From Verrucomicrobiota bacterium (lineage in GTDB: Bacteria; Verrucomicrobiota; Verrucomicrobiia; Verrucomicrobiales; Verrucomicrobiaceae): a stretch of 64,000 nt of DNA. Shown here in pieces: positions 26,245-34,876 of the stretch. Position 1 is the stretch's first letter. Each line of letters opens with the position of its first letter. Location: assembly GCA_025360015.1 (NCBI GenBank), contig JANYCZ010000023.1, forward strand, positions 62,001 through 126,000, in the 5' to 3' direction. The translations under genes and the position numbers were made by a program. A model generated the notes under the pieces. That model was not told the DNA's origin. It did no database searches and saw only the letters and a list, made by a program, of their open reading frames with translations.

Positions 26245-28743
26245 ATGAAAAACGTTCTTATCCCTCTTCTCATCGCGACGTCGTCGTTCGCGCAGCTGGC
26301 CGATCACGCGACGCCGGCGGACAAGGTCAAAATTGCCAAAGGCTTCAAAGTCGAACTGCTGTACTCAGTGCCGAAAGAGCAGGAAGGCTCCTGGGTGTCC
26401 ATGACCCAGGATGATCAAGGGCGGCTGATTTGCAGCGACCAGTATGGCGCGCTGTATCGCATCACTCCTCCGGCGCTGACGGGCAGCCCGGGTGAGACGA
26501 AGGTGGAAAAGCTCAGCATCGACTTCGGTCACTGCCAGGGGCTGCTGTTTCATGCGGGCGCGCTTTATGGCGTGGTGAATGATGATGCCTATCAGGGCCG
26601 CGGGCTTTACCGCTGCAAGGACACGAATGGCGACGATCAGTTCGACACTGTGGAGATGCTGCGCTCCTTCCCCGGCAAGGCAGGCGAGCACGGCCCACAC
26701 GGCGTGATCGCCTCTCAGGATGGCAAGAGCTTGTATGTGATGTGCGGCAATCAGACGCCGGAGCCGAGCTGCGAGACGAGCCTGGTGCCGCGACACTGGG
26801 CAGAGGATCAGCTTTACCCGATGCTGCTGGGACGTGGCTTCATGCGCGATGTGCTGGCCCCGGGCGGCTGGCTGGCGCATACCGATTTGGATGGCAAAAA
26901 GTGGGAGCTGGTGAACACCGGCACGCGCAACACCTACGACATCGCGATGAACCGCAGCGGCGACATCTTCGGCTTTGACGCGGACATGGAGTGGGACACC
27001 GGCATGCCGTGGTACCGTCCTACCCGCGTGTGCTTCATGCAGAGCGGGGGCGAGTTCGGCTGGCGCACGTGCAGCAAAAAATGGCCTGTGCGCTGGGAGG
27101 ACAGCCTGCCGCCCGTGGTGGACATTGGGCCCGGCTCGCCCACCGGCGTGGCCTTTGGCTATGGCGCGAAGTTTCCGGTGAAGTATCAGGACGCGCTGTA
27201 CATCTGCGACTGGAGCTATGGCAAGATGTATGCCGTGCACCTCTCGCCAAACGGCGGTGGTTATACGGGGGTGACTGAAGAATTTATGAGCGGTGCGCCG
27301 TTGCCGCTGACGGACATTGAAGTCTCGAAAAAAGATGGCGCGATGTATGTGAGCGTGGGTGGGCGTAAGGTGCAGTCGGGTTTGTATCGCGTGACTTATA
27401 CTGGCGGTGAGAGCACGGAAGCACCGGTGATGATGATGGGCGGTGGAGCTCTGGGAGCGGAGAGTGAAGCCTCCATCCGACAGCGCCTGGAAAAACTGCA
27501 GACCAAGGATGTGCCGCAGGCTGTGGAAACGGCCTGGCCTTACCTTGGACATGCTGACCGCAACATCCGCTTTGCCGCCCGGATTGCGCTGGAGCACCAG
27601 CCCGTCGCCGCCTGGAAAGACCAGGCTCTGAATGAGTCGAATTCACGTGCGGCTCTTACCGCGCTCATGGCGCTGGCGCGCAGCAGCGGTGGTGACAAGG
27701 CGCTGCTGCAGCCGGTGCTCGCGGCGCTGAACAAGATCGACCTCAAGGCGCTCAAGGGAATCGACCGCGTCACGCTGATCCGTGATTACATGCTGGCCTT
27801 CACGCGCATGGGAGAGCCGGATGCGGCGACGAAGGAGGCGCTGAGCAAGCACCTTGCGCCGCTGTTCCCGACGACTGATCCGGCTTTGAACCGTGATCTT
27901 TGTGAGGTGCTGGTCTATCTGGATGACTCCAGCATCGTCGCCAAAGCTGCGCCGCTGGTGAATGGCTCGCCCACCCAGGAAGAGCAGATCGACTATGCGC
28001 GCATCCTGCGCTTTGCGAAGAAGGGGTGGACGAAGGAACTGCGCGCCGACTACTTCCGCTGGTTCCTGCGAGCGGCGAATTACAAGGGGGGTGCGTCGTT
28101 TGACTTGTTCATTGGCGAGATCAAGCAGAACGCGCTTGCGACCATGACGGAGGAGGAAAAGCTGGCGATCAAGGATGTGCTGGATGCCAAGCCGGAAGCC
28201 AAGGCACCGAGCTTCACGCTGAAGCCGATGCAGTTTGTCAAAGCGTGGACACTCGCGGAGCTGAGCAAGTCGCTCGGCGTGGGGCTGGAGGGCAATCGCA
28301 ACTTTGCCAATGGCCGCAACATGTTCGGTGCGGCGACCTGCTTTGCCTGCCACCGCTTTAACAACGAAGGCGGTGCTGTGGGCCCGGACCTGACGAGCGT
28401 GGCTGGGAAGTACAGTCCGAAGGATCTGCTGGAGCATATTCTGGAGCCAAGCAAGGAAATCAGCGACCAGTATGGCAGCACGGTCTTCACGATGCAGGAC
28501 GGCAGCACGGTGAGCGGCCGTATCGCCAATATGAAGGAGAACATCATGATGGTGTGCACTAACATGATGGACCCGAATAACTTCACCAATGTGGATGCCC
28601 GCAAGGTGGTGAAAACGGAAGAAAGCAAGATCAGCATGATGCCGCCTGGACTGCTTTTCATGCTCAAGGAAGACGACATCCTGGATCTCATGGCCTACCT
28701 GCTGAGCAAGGGGAATCCGGATGATCCGATGTTTGTGAAGTAA
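26245..28743 (+). CDS. PVC-type membrane-bound dehydrogenase / CxxCH haem-binding protein
   Basis: The 832-aa exported protein has a signal peptide (residues 1-16, SSFA). Residues ~25-390 are a six-bladed propeller of the PQQ-glucose-dehydrogenase/NHL kind (TIGR02604-like; GEHGPHGVIASQDGKSLYV, FGFDADMEWDTGMPWYRP). A helical HEAT-like region (~400-640) follows, then a c-type cytochrome domain with CFACH (699-703) and an axial-ligand region ending in MMPPGLL, matching the Pirellula/Verrucomicrobium haem-binding family (TIGR02603). Such proteins are abundant in Planctomycetes and Verrucomicrobia and are thought to oxidise sugars or polyols in the periplasm. Substrate unknown. Confidence 0.93.
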   Translation: MKNVLIPLLIATSSFAQLADHATPADKVKIAKGFKVELLYSVPKEQEGSWVSMTQDDQGRLICSDQYGALYRITPPALTGSPGETKVEKLSIDFGHCQGLLFHAGALYGVVNDDAYQGRGLYRCKDTNGDDQFDTVEMLRSFPGKAGEHGPHGVIASQDGKSLYVMCGNQTPEPSCETSLVPRHWAEDQLYPMLLGRGFMRDVLAPGGWLAHTDLDGKKWELVNTGTRNTYDIAMNRSGDIFGFDADMEWDTGMPWYRPTRVCFMQSGGEFGWRTCSKKWPVRWEDSLPPVVDIGPGSPTGVAFGYGAKFPVKYQDALYICDWSYGKMYAVHLSPNGGGYTGVTEEFMSGAPLPLTDIEVSKKDGAMYVSVGGRKVQSGLYRVTYTGGESTEAPVMMMGGGALGAESEASIRQRLEKLQTKDVPQAVETAWPYLGHADRNIRFAARIALEHQPVAAWKDQALNESNSRAALTALMALARSSGGDKALLQPVLAALNKIDLKALKGIDRVTLIRDYMLAFTRMGEPDAATKEALSKHLAPLFPTTDPALNRDLCEVLVYLDDSSIVAKAAPLVNGSPTQEEQIDYARILRFAKKGWTKELRADYFRWFLRAANYKGGASFDLFIGEIKQNALATMTEEEKLAIKDVLDAKPEAKAPSFTLKPMQFVKAWTLAELSKSLGVGLEGNRNFANGRNMFGAATCFACHRFNNEGGAVGPDLTSVAGKYSPKDLLEHILEPSKEISDQYGSTVFTMQDGSTVSGRIANMKENIMMVCTNMMDPNNFTNVDARKVVKTEESKISMMPPGLLFMLKEDDILDLMAYLLSKGNPDDPMFVK

Positions 28744-28810
28744 GGCGAATCGCAAACTTCGTTTCCGGTTAGGAGGCGGGTTCTAGCTCGAGAATCGTGG
28801 GCGCCGGCGC

Positions 28811-28832
28811 GGCTGGCTGAGGACAGCCAGCC
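28811..28832 (-). repeat. GTAG-type REP hairpin 2
   Basis: GGCTGGCTG (28811-28819), AGGA, CAGCCAGCC (28824-28832), then CTAC. On the minus strand GTAG abuts a perfect 9-bp stem. It sits between convergent genes just before a terminator. Confidence 0.65.
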
Positions 28833-28854
28833 CTACCGCACACTCAAAAAACAA

Positions 28855-28882
28855 AGGCCCCAGTTCTTGTGAACTGGGGCCT
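28855..28882 (-). terminator. Rho-independent terminator, possibly bidirectional
   Basis: A perfect 12-bp stem AGGCCCCAGTTC / GAACTGGGGCCT with a TTGT loop. On the minus strand it is followed by TTTGTTTTTT, a good U tract for the basic-protein gene at 28917; on the plus strand only a weak T-rich tail follows, serving the haem protein gene. Confidence 0.88.
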
Positions 28883-28916
28883 TCCTGTTATTACGGGGGT
28901 AGCCGTAAGTTAAAAC

Positions 28917-29195
28917 TTACTTGCCTTTCTTTTCAGCTGGAGGGGCTTCGCCCTTCTGCTTGGCCCAGCGCTTGCGCTGTGCGTCGGCGATCTTCTTGCG
29001 TGCGGCGGCGGACATGACGCGCTTCTTTTTGGCGGGCTTTTCACCGACCGAAGATTCGGATGCTGCGGAGGACTTGGAGGCCTTGGAAGCTTTGGGGGAA
29101 GAGCCACCCAGGAGCTGGGCGAGTTCGTCCTGCAGACCTTCGATTTTTTCTTGAAGAGCAGCGGCGCGGTGAAGTTGGGAAGAGGACAGGGTCAT
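28917..29195 (-). CDS. Small basic Lys/Ala-rich protein
   Basis: The 92-aa protein has a helical N-terminus (SQLHRAAALQEKIEGLQDELAQLL, shown here only as a probable coiled coil at ~6-29), a Ser/Ala/Lys linker (~32-58) and a strongly basic block KKKRVMSAAARKKIADAQ, then RKRWAKQKG (~57-83). The block MSAAARKKIADAQRKRWA recurs in bacterial DNA-associated and zinc-ribbon proteins and resembles short histone-H1-like tails. It has its own terminator. Nucleic-acid binding is inferred from composition. Confidence 0.75.
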   Translation of the reverse strand: MTLSSSQLHRAAALQEKIEGLQDELAQLLGGSSPKASKASKSSAASESSVGEKPAKKKRVMSAAARKKIADAQRKRWAKQKGEAPPAEKKGK

Positions 29196-29289
29196 TTGTA
29201 TTTATATTGTTGGATTGCAATGCCTTGTTTATGAAAGACTTAGTCTAAAGTCAAGCTTTTAACTTAAGGCGGCAGGTTGGAGAGAAGCC

Positions 29290-30558
29290 TCAGAGGGGCT
29301 TGTCATAGATGCTTTGGAATACCTCGGAGGCGTTCGGATCGATGATGGTGATGCCGTCTTTGTCGAAGCGGGCGGTCACTGTGGCCCCTTTACCTTCCTG
29401 CATGTACTTCCAGTTGAGATCCCGCACACGGGCGGCGGCGTCCACGATGGCGCAGGTGATGCGGGCATCTTCAGCGGTGGGATAGAGTGCGGCCACGGCA
29501 TCCCGGGACTCTTGGGCAAACTTGACGCGGCAGACGGCCACCAGGCCGACCGTGAGACTATCGACGCCGTAACCAATGTAGCCTTTGCTGCCATCCGGTC
29601 GGATAACTTCGCGGGTAAAGTGGTTGTTGCTGGTGCGGGTGCCGCCGCCTTGGTTCCACCAGCGGAAGCCGCGATACTGCTGGTCGCTTTCGACTTTGCC
29701 GTCTGCGCCGACGATTTCGTGGCCTTGATTTACGGGCCCTTCAAAGTCTGCGGGGGTCACCCAGTTGTTGTTAAAACTGATCGACATGCCGTTGTCGAAA
29801 TCCACGCGCACCTGCACGGCGTCGAAGGCATTGATGCCATCGCGGATCAGGCGTTTCTTCTGGCCCACGGCAGTGAGGGAGACCGGCTTGCTGTGATAGT
29901 AGCTCCAGATCAGGTCGGTCCAATGCGGGCCGACGTAGCTGAAGGGGTCGCTGCTTTCCACCCACTTGAAGGTGCTGGTGCTGACTTCGAGGGGCTCTTC
30001 GAGATAGGCGGTGCCGTAGAGCGGCGCGCCGATGCGATTCTGGATGTCGTCGCGAATGCGCAGGTGGTCGGGGTCGTAGCGTTTGTGCATGTCCACGGCT
30101 ACGATGAGGTTTCTGGCCTTGGCCGCCGCGATGATTTCGTCGGATTCCTGAATGGAGAGACACATGGGCTTTTCGGTCAAGACGTGCACGCCTCGGGCCA
30201 GCGCGGCGAGGATGGGCTGCGTGTGCAGATGGTCCGGGGTCGCTACGGCCATGACATCGAGATCAGGAAAGGCGGCGAGGATGTCATCCCAAGGCGCATC
30301 GCCATGGAAGGCGCTGGGCTCATGACCGGTGAGGTCCTTGAAGGAGGCGGCGGCTTTGAGCGCGGACTTCTCACTGCGGGTGGCGACGGCGACGAGCTCA
30401 AACTTCACTCCGGCGAGTTCGCGTGAGTATTTGTCCAGGCCGACACGGGCGAGCTGGCCGGCGATGCCGAAACGCTGCAGGTCCGCGTAGGCACGCGCGT
30501 GAACATCTCCGCCGAACATGCCGGCGCCAACGAGGGCGATCTTGAGGGTGGGTTCCAT
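29290..30558 (-). CDS. Gfo/Idh/MocA-family oxidoreductase
   Basis: The 422-aa protein has an N-terminal Rossmann fold (KIALVGAGMFGGDVHARAY, 6-24), the family EKP motif in LTEKPMCLS, and the C-terminal alpha/beta domain beginning near HKRYDPDHLR. No signal peptide or Tat motif is seen, unlike many family members in these phyla, so it is probably cytoplasmic. Family members oxidise or rearrange sugars and inositols with NAD(P)(H). The substrate cannot be read from sequence. Confidence 0.9.
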   Translation of the reverse strand: MEPTLKIALVGAGMFGGDVHARAYADLQRFGIAGQLARVGLDKYSRELAGVKFELVAVATRSEKSALKAAASFKDLTGHEPSAFHGDAPWDDILAAFPDLDVMAVATPDHLHTQPILAALARGVHVLTEKPMCLSIQESDEIIAAAKARNLIVAVDMHKRYDPDHLRIRDDIQNRIGAPLYGTAYLEEPLEVSTSTFKWVESSDPFSYVGPHWTDLIWSYYHSKPVSLTAVGQKKRLIRDGINAFDAVQVRVDFDNGMSISFNNNWVTPADFEGPVNQGHEIVGADGKVESDQQYRGFRWWNQGGGTRTSNNHFTREVIRPDGSKGYIGYGVDSLTVGLVAVCRVKFAQESRDAVAALYPTAEDARITCAIVDAAARVRDLNWKYMQEGKGATVTARFDKDGITIIDPNASEVFQSIYDKPL

Positions 30559-30911
30559 GGTGCCGCACGGAACGCGAAGTCAGGCGGCATGCAACCGCTG
30601 TGGCTGATACCTGAGTGCCGGGTTCGCATGTTTTGGTGAGCCGACGGTGATTGAGGGGGGCGGGGTTCGCCGCACCCTCTGCTGCATGCAGCGGGCCTTC
30701 CTTCTCGCCGGCCTGCTGGTCGCCTCTTTCCATGGGCATGCGAGGGCTGCCTTTAGCGGCTAAGCTGCTCGATTTGCTAGGATTAGGGCGCTCACGAATC
30801 CTGATTTTTTGATTTACGAATAAGACCTGTGTTTGATAACAGCCCGCCTTGCTGCTAAACAGAGGGCTGTCCGCCAGTCTGATTCTGGAATGTCTTCCCA
30901 GCCGAACTCCC
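30559..30911. other. 353-bp divergent intergenic region
   Basis: It separates the oxidoreductase and the TPR-like gene. It contains a possible 25-codon reading frame (30686-30763) listed separately. The section 30765-30850 is AT-richer (GATTTTTTGATTTACGAAT) and could hold the promoter of the downstream gene. Nothing else is evident. Confidence 0.5.
30686..30763 (+). CDS. Possible 25-aa signal-peptide-like mini-ORF
   Basis: ATG at 30686 to TAA at 30761 encodes Met-Gln-Arg, a hydrophobic core (AFLLAGLLVASF) and an ARAA-type cleavage-like end. No Shine-Dalgarno is seen. It may be a decayed secreted gene or chance; confidence is low. Confidence 0.2.
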   Translation: MQRAFLLAGLLVASFHGHARAAFSG

Positions 30912-32654
30912 ATGCCTGAATTTCACAGCGATTCACTGGTGCCCCCGAAGCATGGGGTGATTTCACCTTTTGCGATCTTCTCGTGGTGCGCCATCGGGGC
31001 GGTGGTCGTGGGGGTCATTGCGCTTTTTGCCCTCAAGTTTGACTTTGCGCGTCTGCGTGGGACGGACCATTTTATCGGCAAGGCGCGGCAGGCGATGATG
31101 GCCAAGGACTGGCCGGCCGCCGTGGGGGCTATTCAGCACATCCCGGGGCGTGATCGTGAACGGGCGGACTTCCTCCGCCTGCTGGCCGATTTCCTCGAAG
31201 CCACCCATTCCGAGCCCGCCCTGCTGGATGCCACCCTCGATAAACTGGACGCCCAAGGCCTCATGCAGCCGCAGGATTTCATCTGGGCCAGCCGCCTGCG
31301 CGTGGCCGCCGGGCAGATCGAAGCTGCGCGCAAGGCATTTGAGAGGATTCCTGTTTCCTCGCGCCAGACGGTGGAGGGGATGAAGCTTGGGATCGACCTG
31401 CTGAGAGAGGAAGGGCATGTGCAGGAGGCGGCGGAAGTTGAAAGCCAGCTCTTTGAAAAGTTTGCCGATGATCCTGAAACAGCCGTGCGCAAGGCCGTGC
31501 GAGATTTGAACGGCACTTTCCCGGAGATTCAGGAGGCAGCGCTCAAGCGGCTCTGGGAGCTTGCCGGGCGTGACGATGAACCCGGCATCCGGGCCATACG
31601 CCTGCTGAGCCAGCGCTCTGACCTGACCCTGTCTGAGGCCACCCATCTGAGTGACATGGCTGACCGCCATCCTGGCATCGCCGCAGGGGACCGCCTGCCG
31701 GTTATTTCCATCCTCATGCGTCTTGAGCCGAAGCAGCGTGATCGCTTGCTGGCTGCCGAAATGAAGCGCTATGAGAACGGAGACTCAGTCACTCAAGCGC
31801 AACTGGCGTCATGGCTGGCGCGGGAAAAGGAATATGACAAGGTCATGGAGCTGGTGCCGGAGCAGATGCTGATGAAATCTCCTGATTTGTTTCCCCAGGT
31901 CGCCCAAGGTCTTGCGGAAAAGGGCAAGTGGGCGGAACTGATGAATCTGATCAAAAAAGGCAGAAGGCTGCCGGTGTCGAATGCACGTGCCGCCACCTGG
32001 AGAGCACTGGCCACGAAGAATCTTCAGCCGGACAATGCCAAGGGGATCAGGTCTCATGTGGAGGAAGCCATTCGCGAGGGCTATGCTGAGAAGAACGTTC
32101 TGGCGGTGCTCGGGGCCGCGCGCCTGGCTGAAGAATGGTCCATGGCCGATCTAGCGCTCAAGGCTTATGAAACCTTGGCGGTGCCGGGTTCGCCGCAGGA
32201 GGGGGACATGCTGGAGAAGTGTTGGAGAGCGGCCTCCACGCTCAAAGATTCCGCCACGCTGCTCAAGCTGGCCGACAAACGTGCCAAGCTGAAACCTGCC
32301 AACGTCCAGCTGGCCCTCCTCCGCGACTACATGCACCTGCTTTGTGGCGATCAGCTTGAAACGACACCTGCCTCTTCCTCGGTGGCAGCAGAAGTTTCTT
32401 CCGCTGCACTGGAGAGCGATGCTTCCCAGCTTCTTCGGGCTTTGAAGGCCTATCGTTTGCGTGATTCGGTCTCGCTTACCGCAGCACTTGAAAAAGTTCG
32501 CAATGGCAAGGTATTGAACACTGGCGAACGCGCTGTTTATGCCGGTCTGCAGGCCATCAATGGCCAGACTGCCAAAGCCTATCTTATGGCCGAATCTATC
32601 CGCCCAGAGTTGCTGCTGGATGAAGAAACGGTGTTCCTGCGGCAGGCGCTTTGA
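30912..32654 (+). CDS. Membrane-anchored TPR-like helical repeat protein
   Basis: The 580-aa protein starts MPEFHSDSL; the ATG at 30912 is preferred to 30849, which lies in intergenic DNA. One transmembrane helix (~20-41, IFSWCAIGAVVVGVIALFAL) is followed by more than 500 residues of helical hairpins with TPR-like spacing (KARQAMMAKDWPAAVGAI; KAYETLAVPGSPQEGDMLEK). This suggests a cell-envelope scaffold with a periplasmic or cytoplasmic superhelix. No catalytic motif is seen. It is transcribed alone. Confidence 0.8.
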   Translation: MPEFHSDSLVPPKHGVISPFAIFSWCAIGAVVVGVIALFALKFDFARLRGTDHFIGKARQAMMAKDWPAAVGAIQHIPGRDRERADFLRLLADFLEATHSEPALLDATLDKLDAQGLMQPQDFIWASRLRVAAGQIEAARKAFERIPVSSRQTVEGMKLGIDLLREEGHVQEAAEVESQLFEKFADDPETAVRKAVRDLNGTFPEIQEAALKRLWELAGRDDEPGIRAIRLLSQRSDLTLSEATHLSDMADRHPGIAAGDRLPVISILMRLEPKQRDRLLAAEMKRYENGDSVTQAQLASWLAREKEYDKVMELVPEQMLMKSPDLFPQVAQGLAEKGKWAELMNLIKKGRRLPVSNARAATWRALATKNLQPDNAKGIRSHVEEAIREGYAEKNVLAVLGAARLAEEWSMADLALKAYETLAVPGSPQEGDMLEKCWRAASTLKDSATLLKLADKRAKLKPANVQLALLRDYMHLLCGDQLETTPASSSVAAEVSSAALESDASQLLRALKAYRLRDSVSLTAALEKVRNGKVLNTGERAVYAGLQAINGQTAKAYLMAESIRPELLLDEETVFLRQAL

Positions 32655-32803
32655 AAGCAGGGTTTCTCTCCGTGCTACTTCTACCTTCAGGTGGCTGTCA
32701 GCTAGTTAATTCACGGTTCATTGCCAGTTCATCTTGTCTGGTAAATCTGGTCCCACGAGGCCGATTGATGATGCGGCAAACAAACGATGACTCCAAAAAA
32801 AGA

Positions 32804-32820
32804 CCTGCATTGGATGCAGG
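32804..32820 (-). terminator. Terminator of the PEP-CTERM gene, possibly bidirectional
   Basis: Stem CCTGCAT/ATGCAGG with a TGG loop. The plus-strand left flank is AAAAAAAG, giving a U tract on the minus strand, and the right flank is CCTTTTG. It lies in the 195-bp gap between convergent genes; a 75-codon frame here is not a credible gene. Confidence 0.7.
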
Positions 32821-32849
32821 CCTTTTGAGTGAGAAAATGAAGATCGAGT

Positions 32850-33491
32850 TTACCGACGGCGGCGGCGGCGAAGTGTGAGCAGGCCAAGACCAAGTGCGGC
32901 CAAAATGGCGCGGCTGGGTTCTGGGGCGGCACTTACTCCGATAGTTGAGCTTGCGGAGCGAATAGGATCGGCACCAGCAAAAACACTGCTGTAATTAACC
33001 ACACCAGATGATTGCAAGGTAAACGCTGCATTGGTGAAGAACCCATATTTATCACTGTTTGCTGCGGTGGATGTGGGCAACCACAGAAGGCCAAATTTAT
33101 CACCCGACACAACTCCCGAGACGCCATCGCCTGTGGTTGGAACATTGTTAGCAGTGGTGATTCCGCCATTTCCCGCTTCACTTCCGTTGAAGAATGGCCC
33201 CGTCAAAGCTTGAGTTGATGTTGCTGTTGCGAAATAATAATCGGTGGTTGCAGCTCCTCCGCTATTGAGGAAGCCCGAAACGTTTGGGTTAAAGGTATCG
33301 TAACTACCACTTGAAAAACTAGCGCTGGTGGCAATCACGACTCCCCACAACATTCCATTGGTGGCGGTGCCAGCGGCGTTCGCGAAGTTAGTTGCACCAT
33401 TGGGACTCGCAGAAAACTGCAGTGTGGTCGTGGCTTGGGCTGATGAAATAAAGGCTATTGCGAGTGTCAGCGCTAACAGTTGGTGCTTCAT
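32850..33491 (-). CDS. PEP-CTERM sorting domain protein
   Basis: The 213-aa protein has a signal peptide (MKHQLLALTLAIAFISSAQA) and a C-terminal PEP-CTERM signal: AAPEPSRAILAALGLGLL followed by a poly-Arg end (RRRRRR). The central domain is rich in Thr, Ser, Gly, Asn and Ala with few charges, typical of PEP-CTERM passengers in Verrucomicrobia. It lies 50 bp downstream of a TIGR02597-type gene and is followed by a terminator, so these two probably form a unit. Confidence 0.92.
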   Translation of the reverse strand: MKHQLLALTLAIAFISSAQATTTLQFSASPNGATNFANAAGTATNGMLWGVVIATSASFSSGSYDTFNPNVSGFLNSGGAATTDYYFATATSTQALTGPFFNGSEAGNGGITTANNVPTTGDGVSGVVSGDKFGLLWLPTSTAANSDKYGFFTNAAFTLQSSGVVNYSSVFAGADPIRSASSTIGVSAAPEPSRAILAALGLGLLTLRRRRRR

Positions 33492-33541
33492 AAAATAAGA
33501 TGTGCAGGCAGATGATTTGGTAACTTATTGATTCGCTAAGC

Positions 33542-34561
33542 CTATTGCAAATAGCCTTGCAGATTTTGCCAGACAAAGTTTTGGGGGCTCGAAGTGCCTT
33601 TTGCGCGATAGATCATGGCGTTGCCTGGCTGTAAAATGGTTGTTGAGGTCACTTCAGCAAAGGTAATGGAATTGTACCACAGACCGCCGAAGTAAACTAG
33701 CAACGTAGCAGGAGATTTGTTTTTACCGGAAGCCGAATTATCAAAAAGATACAACTCATCGTTGTCCTGTGCACCCAAGTTGACGGCGCTAAGCTTAGTA
33801 GGAACAGGGCTCATGTAGCCAATGGTTTGATCTTGTGATGTGTTTGCTGCAAGAGTGCGCAAAACAAGCCGGTTAGTTGCCATTGGTACAGAACCCGTGA
33901 TGGGGGCTGAAACGACATTTGTCGAGTTATTTCTTAGGATGAAACCAGCGCCGAACAGCATTGGCCTATTGGATTGATCCGTAAACCCCACCGTTTCATA
34001 CCAACCGAAACCCGCGAAAAATTGAAGCAATGCAGTTGGAGAAACATTTTGTCCTGCCGTACTGTTGTCAAAAGCATACAGTTCTGTGCCGTCTGGAACA
34101 GAAGTGATCAGAGTCGATGGAGTCCAGTATGGCATGATGTCTATGTGATCTCCCAGTCCCGCGCCATTGGCCGTTTCCGTTTTAACAGCGGCAAGGCTAT
34201 CACCGGACCCGAGCTGAACAGTCAGCGTATTGGTCCCGTTGGCCGTAATTTTTGCAGTCATCCCTTCATTGGTACCTGTTGCAATCAAGACAGCATACGT
34301 GTCAGTTTGCGATGGGAGGGATTGAACGAACGAATTGGCGGTCCAGCCTGGGGAAGTGCCAGCAATGGTCAATACACTGCCTGAAATGGACTGGATGACT
34401 CCTTTGAAAACCGAAGCCCGGTTGAGTGGAGCAGCAACAATAGCATCTGAATTAGCAGGTACTGTCACATTGACAAAGCCCACAGGATCAGTCGTGACTT
34501 GCGCCTGGGCGGCAGCCCCCAGCAGGGCCGAGAGGATTAGGGAAAATGTCAGCTTTTTCAT
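33542..34561 (-). CDS. TIGR02597-family secreted protein
   Basis: The 339-aa protein has a signal peptide (MKKLTFSLILSALLGAAAQA; ATG 34561) and begins QVTTDPVGFVNVTVPANSD, the typical opening of the Verrucomicrobia-restricted TIGR02597 family. Two internal segments repeat the pattern ELYAFDNSTAGQNVSP / ELYLFDNSASGKNKSP followed by FFAGFGWYE / YFGGLWYNS, suggesting an internal duplication of beta domains. No PEP-CTERM signal is present here, but the next gene carries one. GC is somewhat lower than in neighbours. The function of the family is unknown. Confidence 0.88.
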   Translation of the reverse strand: MKKLTFSLILSALLGAAAQAQVTTDPVGFVNVTVPANSDAIVAAPLNRASVFKGVIQSISGSVLTIAGTSPGWTANSFVQSLPSQTDTYAVLIATGTNEGMTAKITANGTNTLTVQLGSGDSLAAVKTETANGAGLGDHIDIMPYWTPSTLITSVPDGTELYAFDNSTAGQNVSPTALLQFFAGFGWYETVGFTDQSNRPMLFGAGFILRNNSTNVVSAPITGSVPMATNRLVLRTLAANTSQDQTIGYMSPVPTKLSAVNLGAQDNDELYLFDNSASGKNKSPATLLVYFGGLWYNSITFAEVTSTTILQPGNAMIYRAKGTSSPQNFVWQNLQGYLQ

Positions 34562-34820
34562 GGCTAGAGGGTGCATGTATAATCAAATTATGGGCGGAGG
34601 GGAAGCAAAATATCGGGGTTTCGACGATTTTACTCAGGCCTGGCCTGGAAATAGGTGAGCAATAGCTTATACCCCAAAGTGCGGATTTAGTTACACGAAA
34701 AATGTGACGAAATGAAAATCGGGGTGGGAAAGGGCTCGATGCGCCTCTCAAATGTGAGAAATTGGAGGGGATTCGGTGGGTGCTGACGCTTTGGGAGGCT
34801 GGTTTGGGGGGGCACAAAAA

Positions 34821-34848
34821 AACGCGGGAGTCTTGCGACTCCCGCGTT
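34821..34848 (-). terminator. Terminator of the rpoA-rplQ operon
   Basis: A perfect 12-bp stem AACGCGGGAGTC / GACTCCCGCGTT with a TTGC loop. On the minus strand it is followed by TTTTTGTG. It lies 28 bp downstream of the rplQ stop. Confidence 0.9.
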
Positions 34849-34876
34849 GGATGGTTTCTCGATGAGAGACGTCGGC

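Noticed and set aside
32651-32878. 75-codon plus-strand frame after the TPR-like gene
   Set aside because: It runs through a terminator hairpin and overlaps the PEP-CTERM gene; no Shine-Dalgarno or domain.
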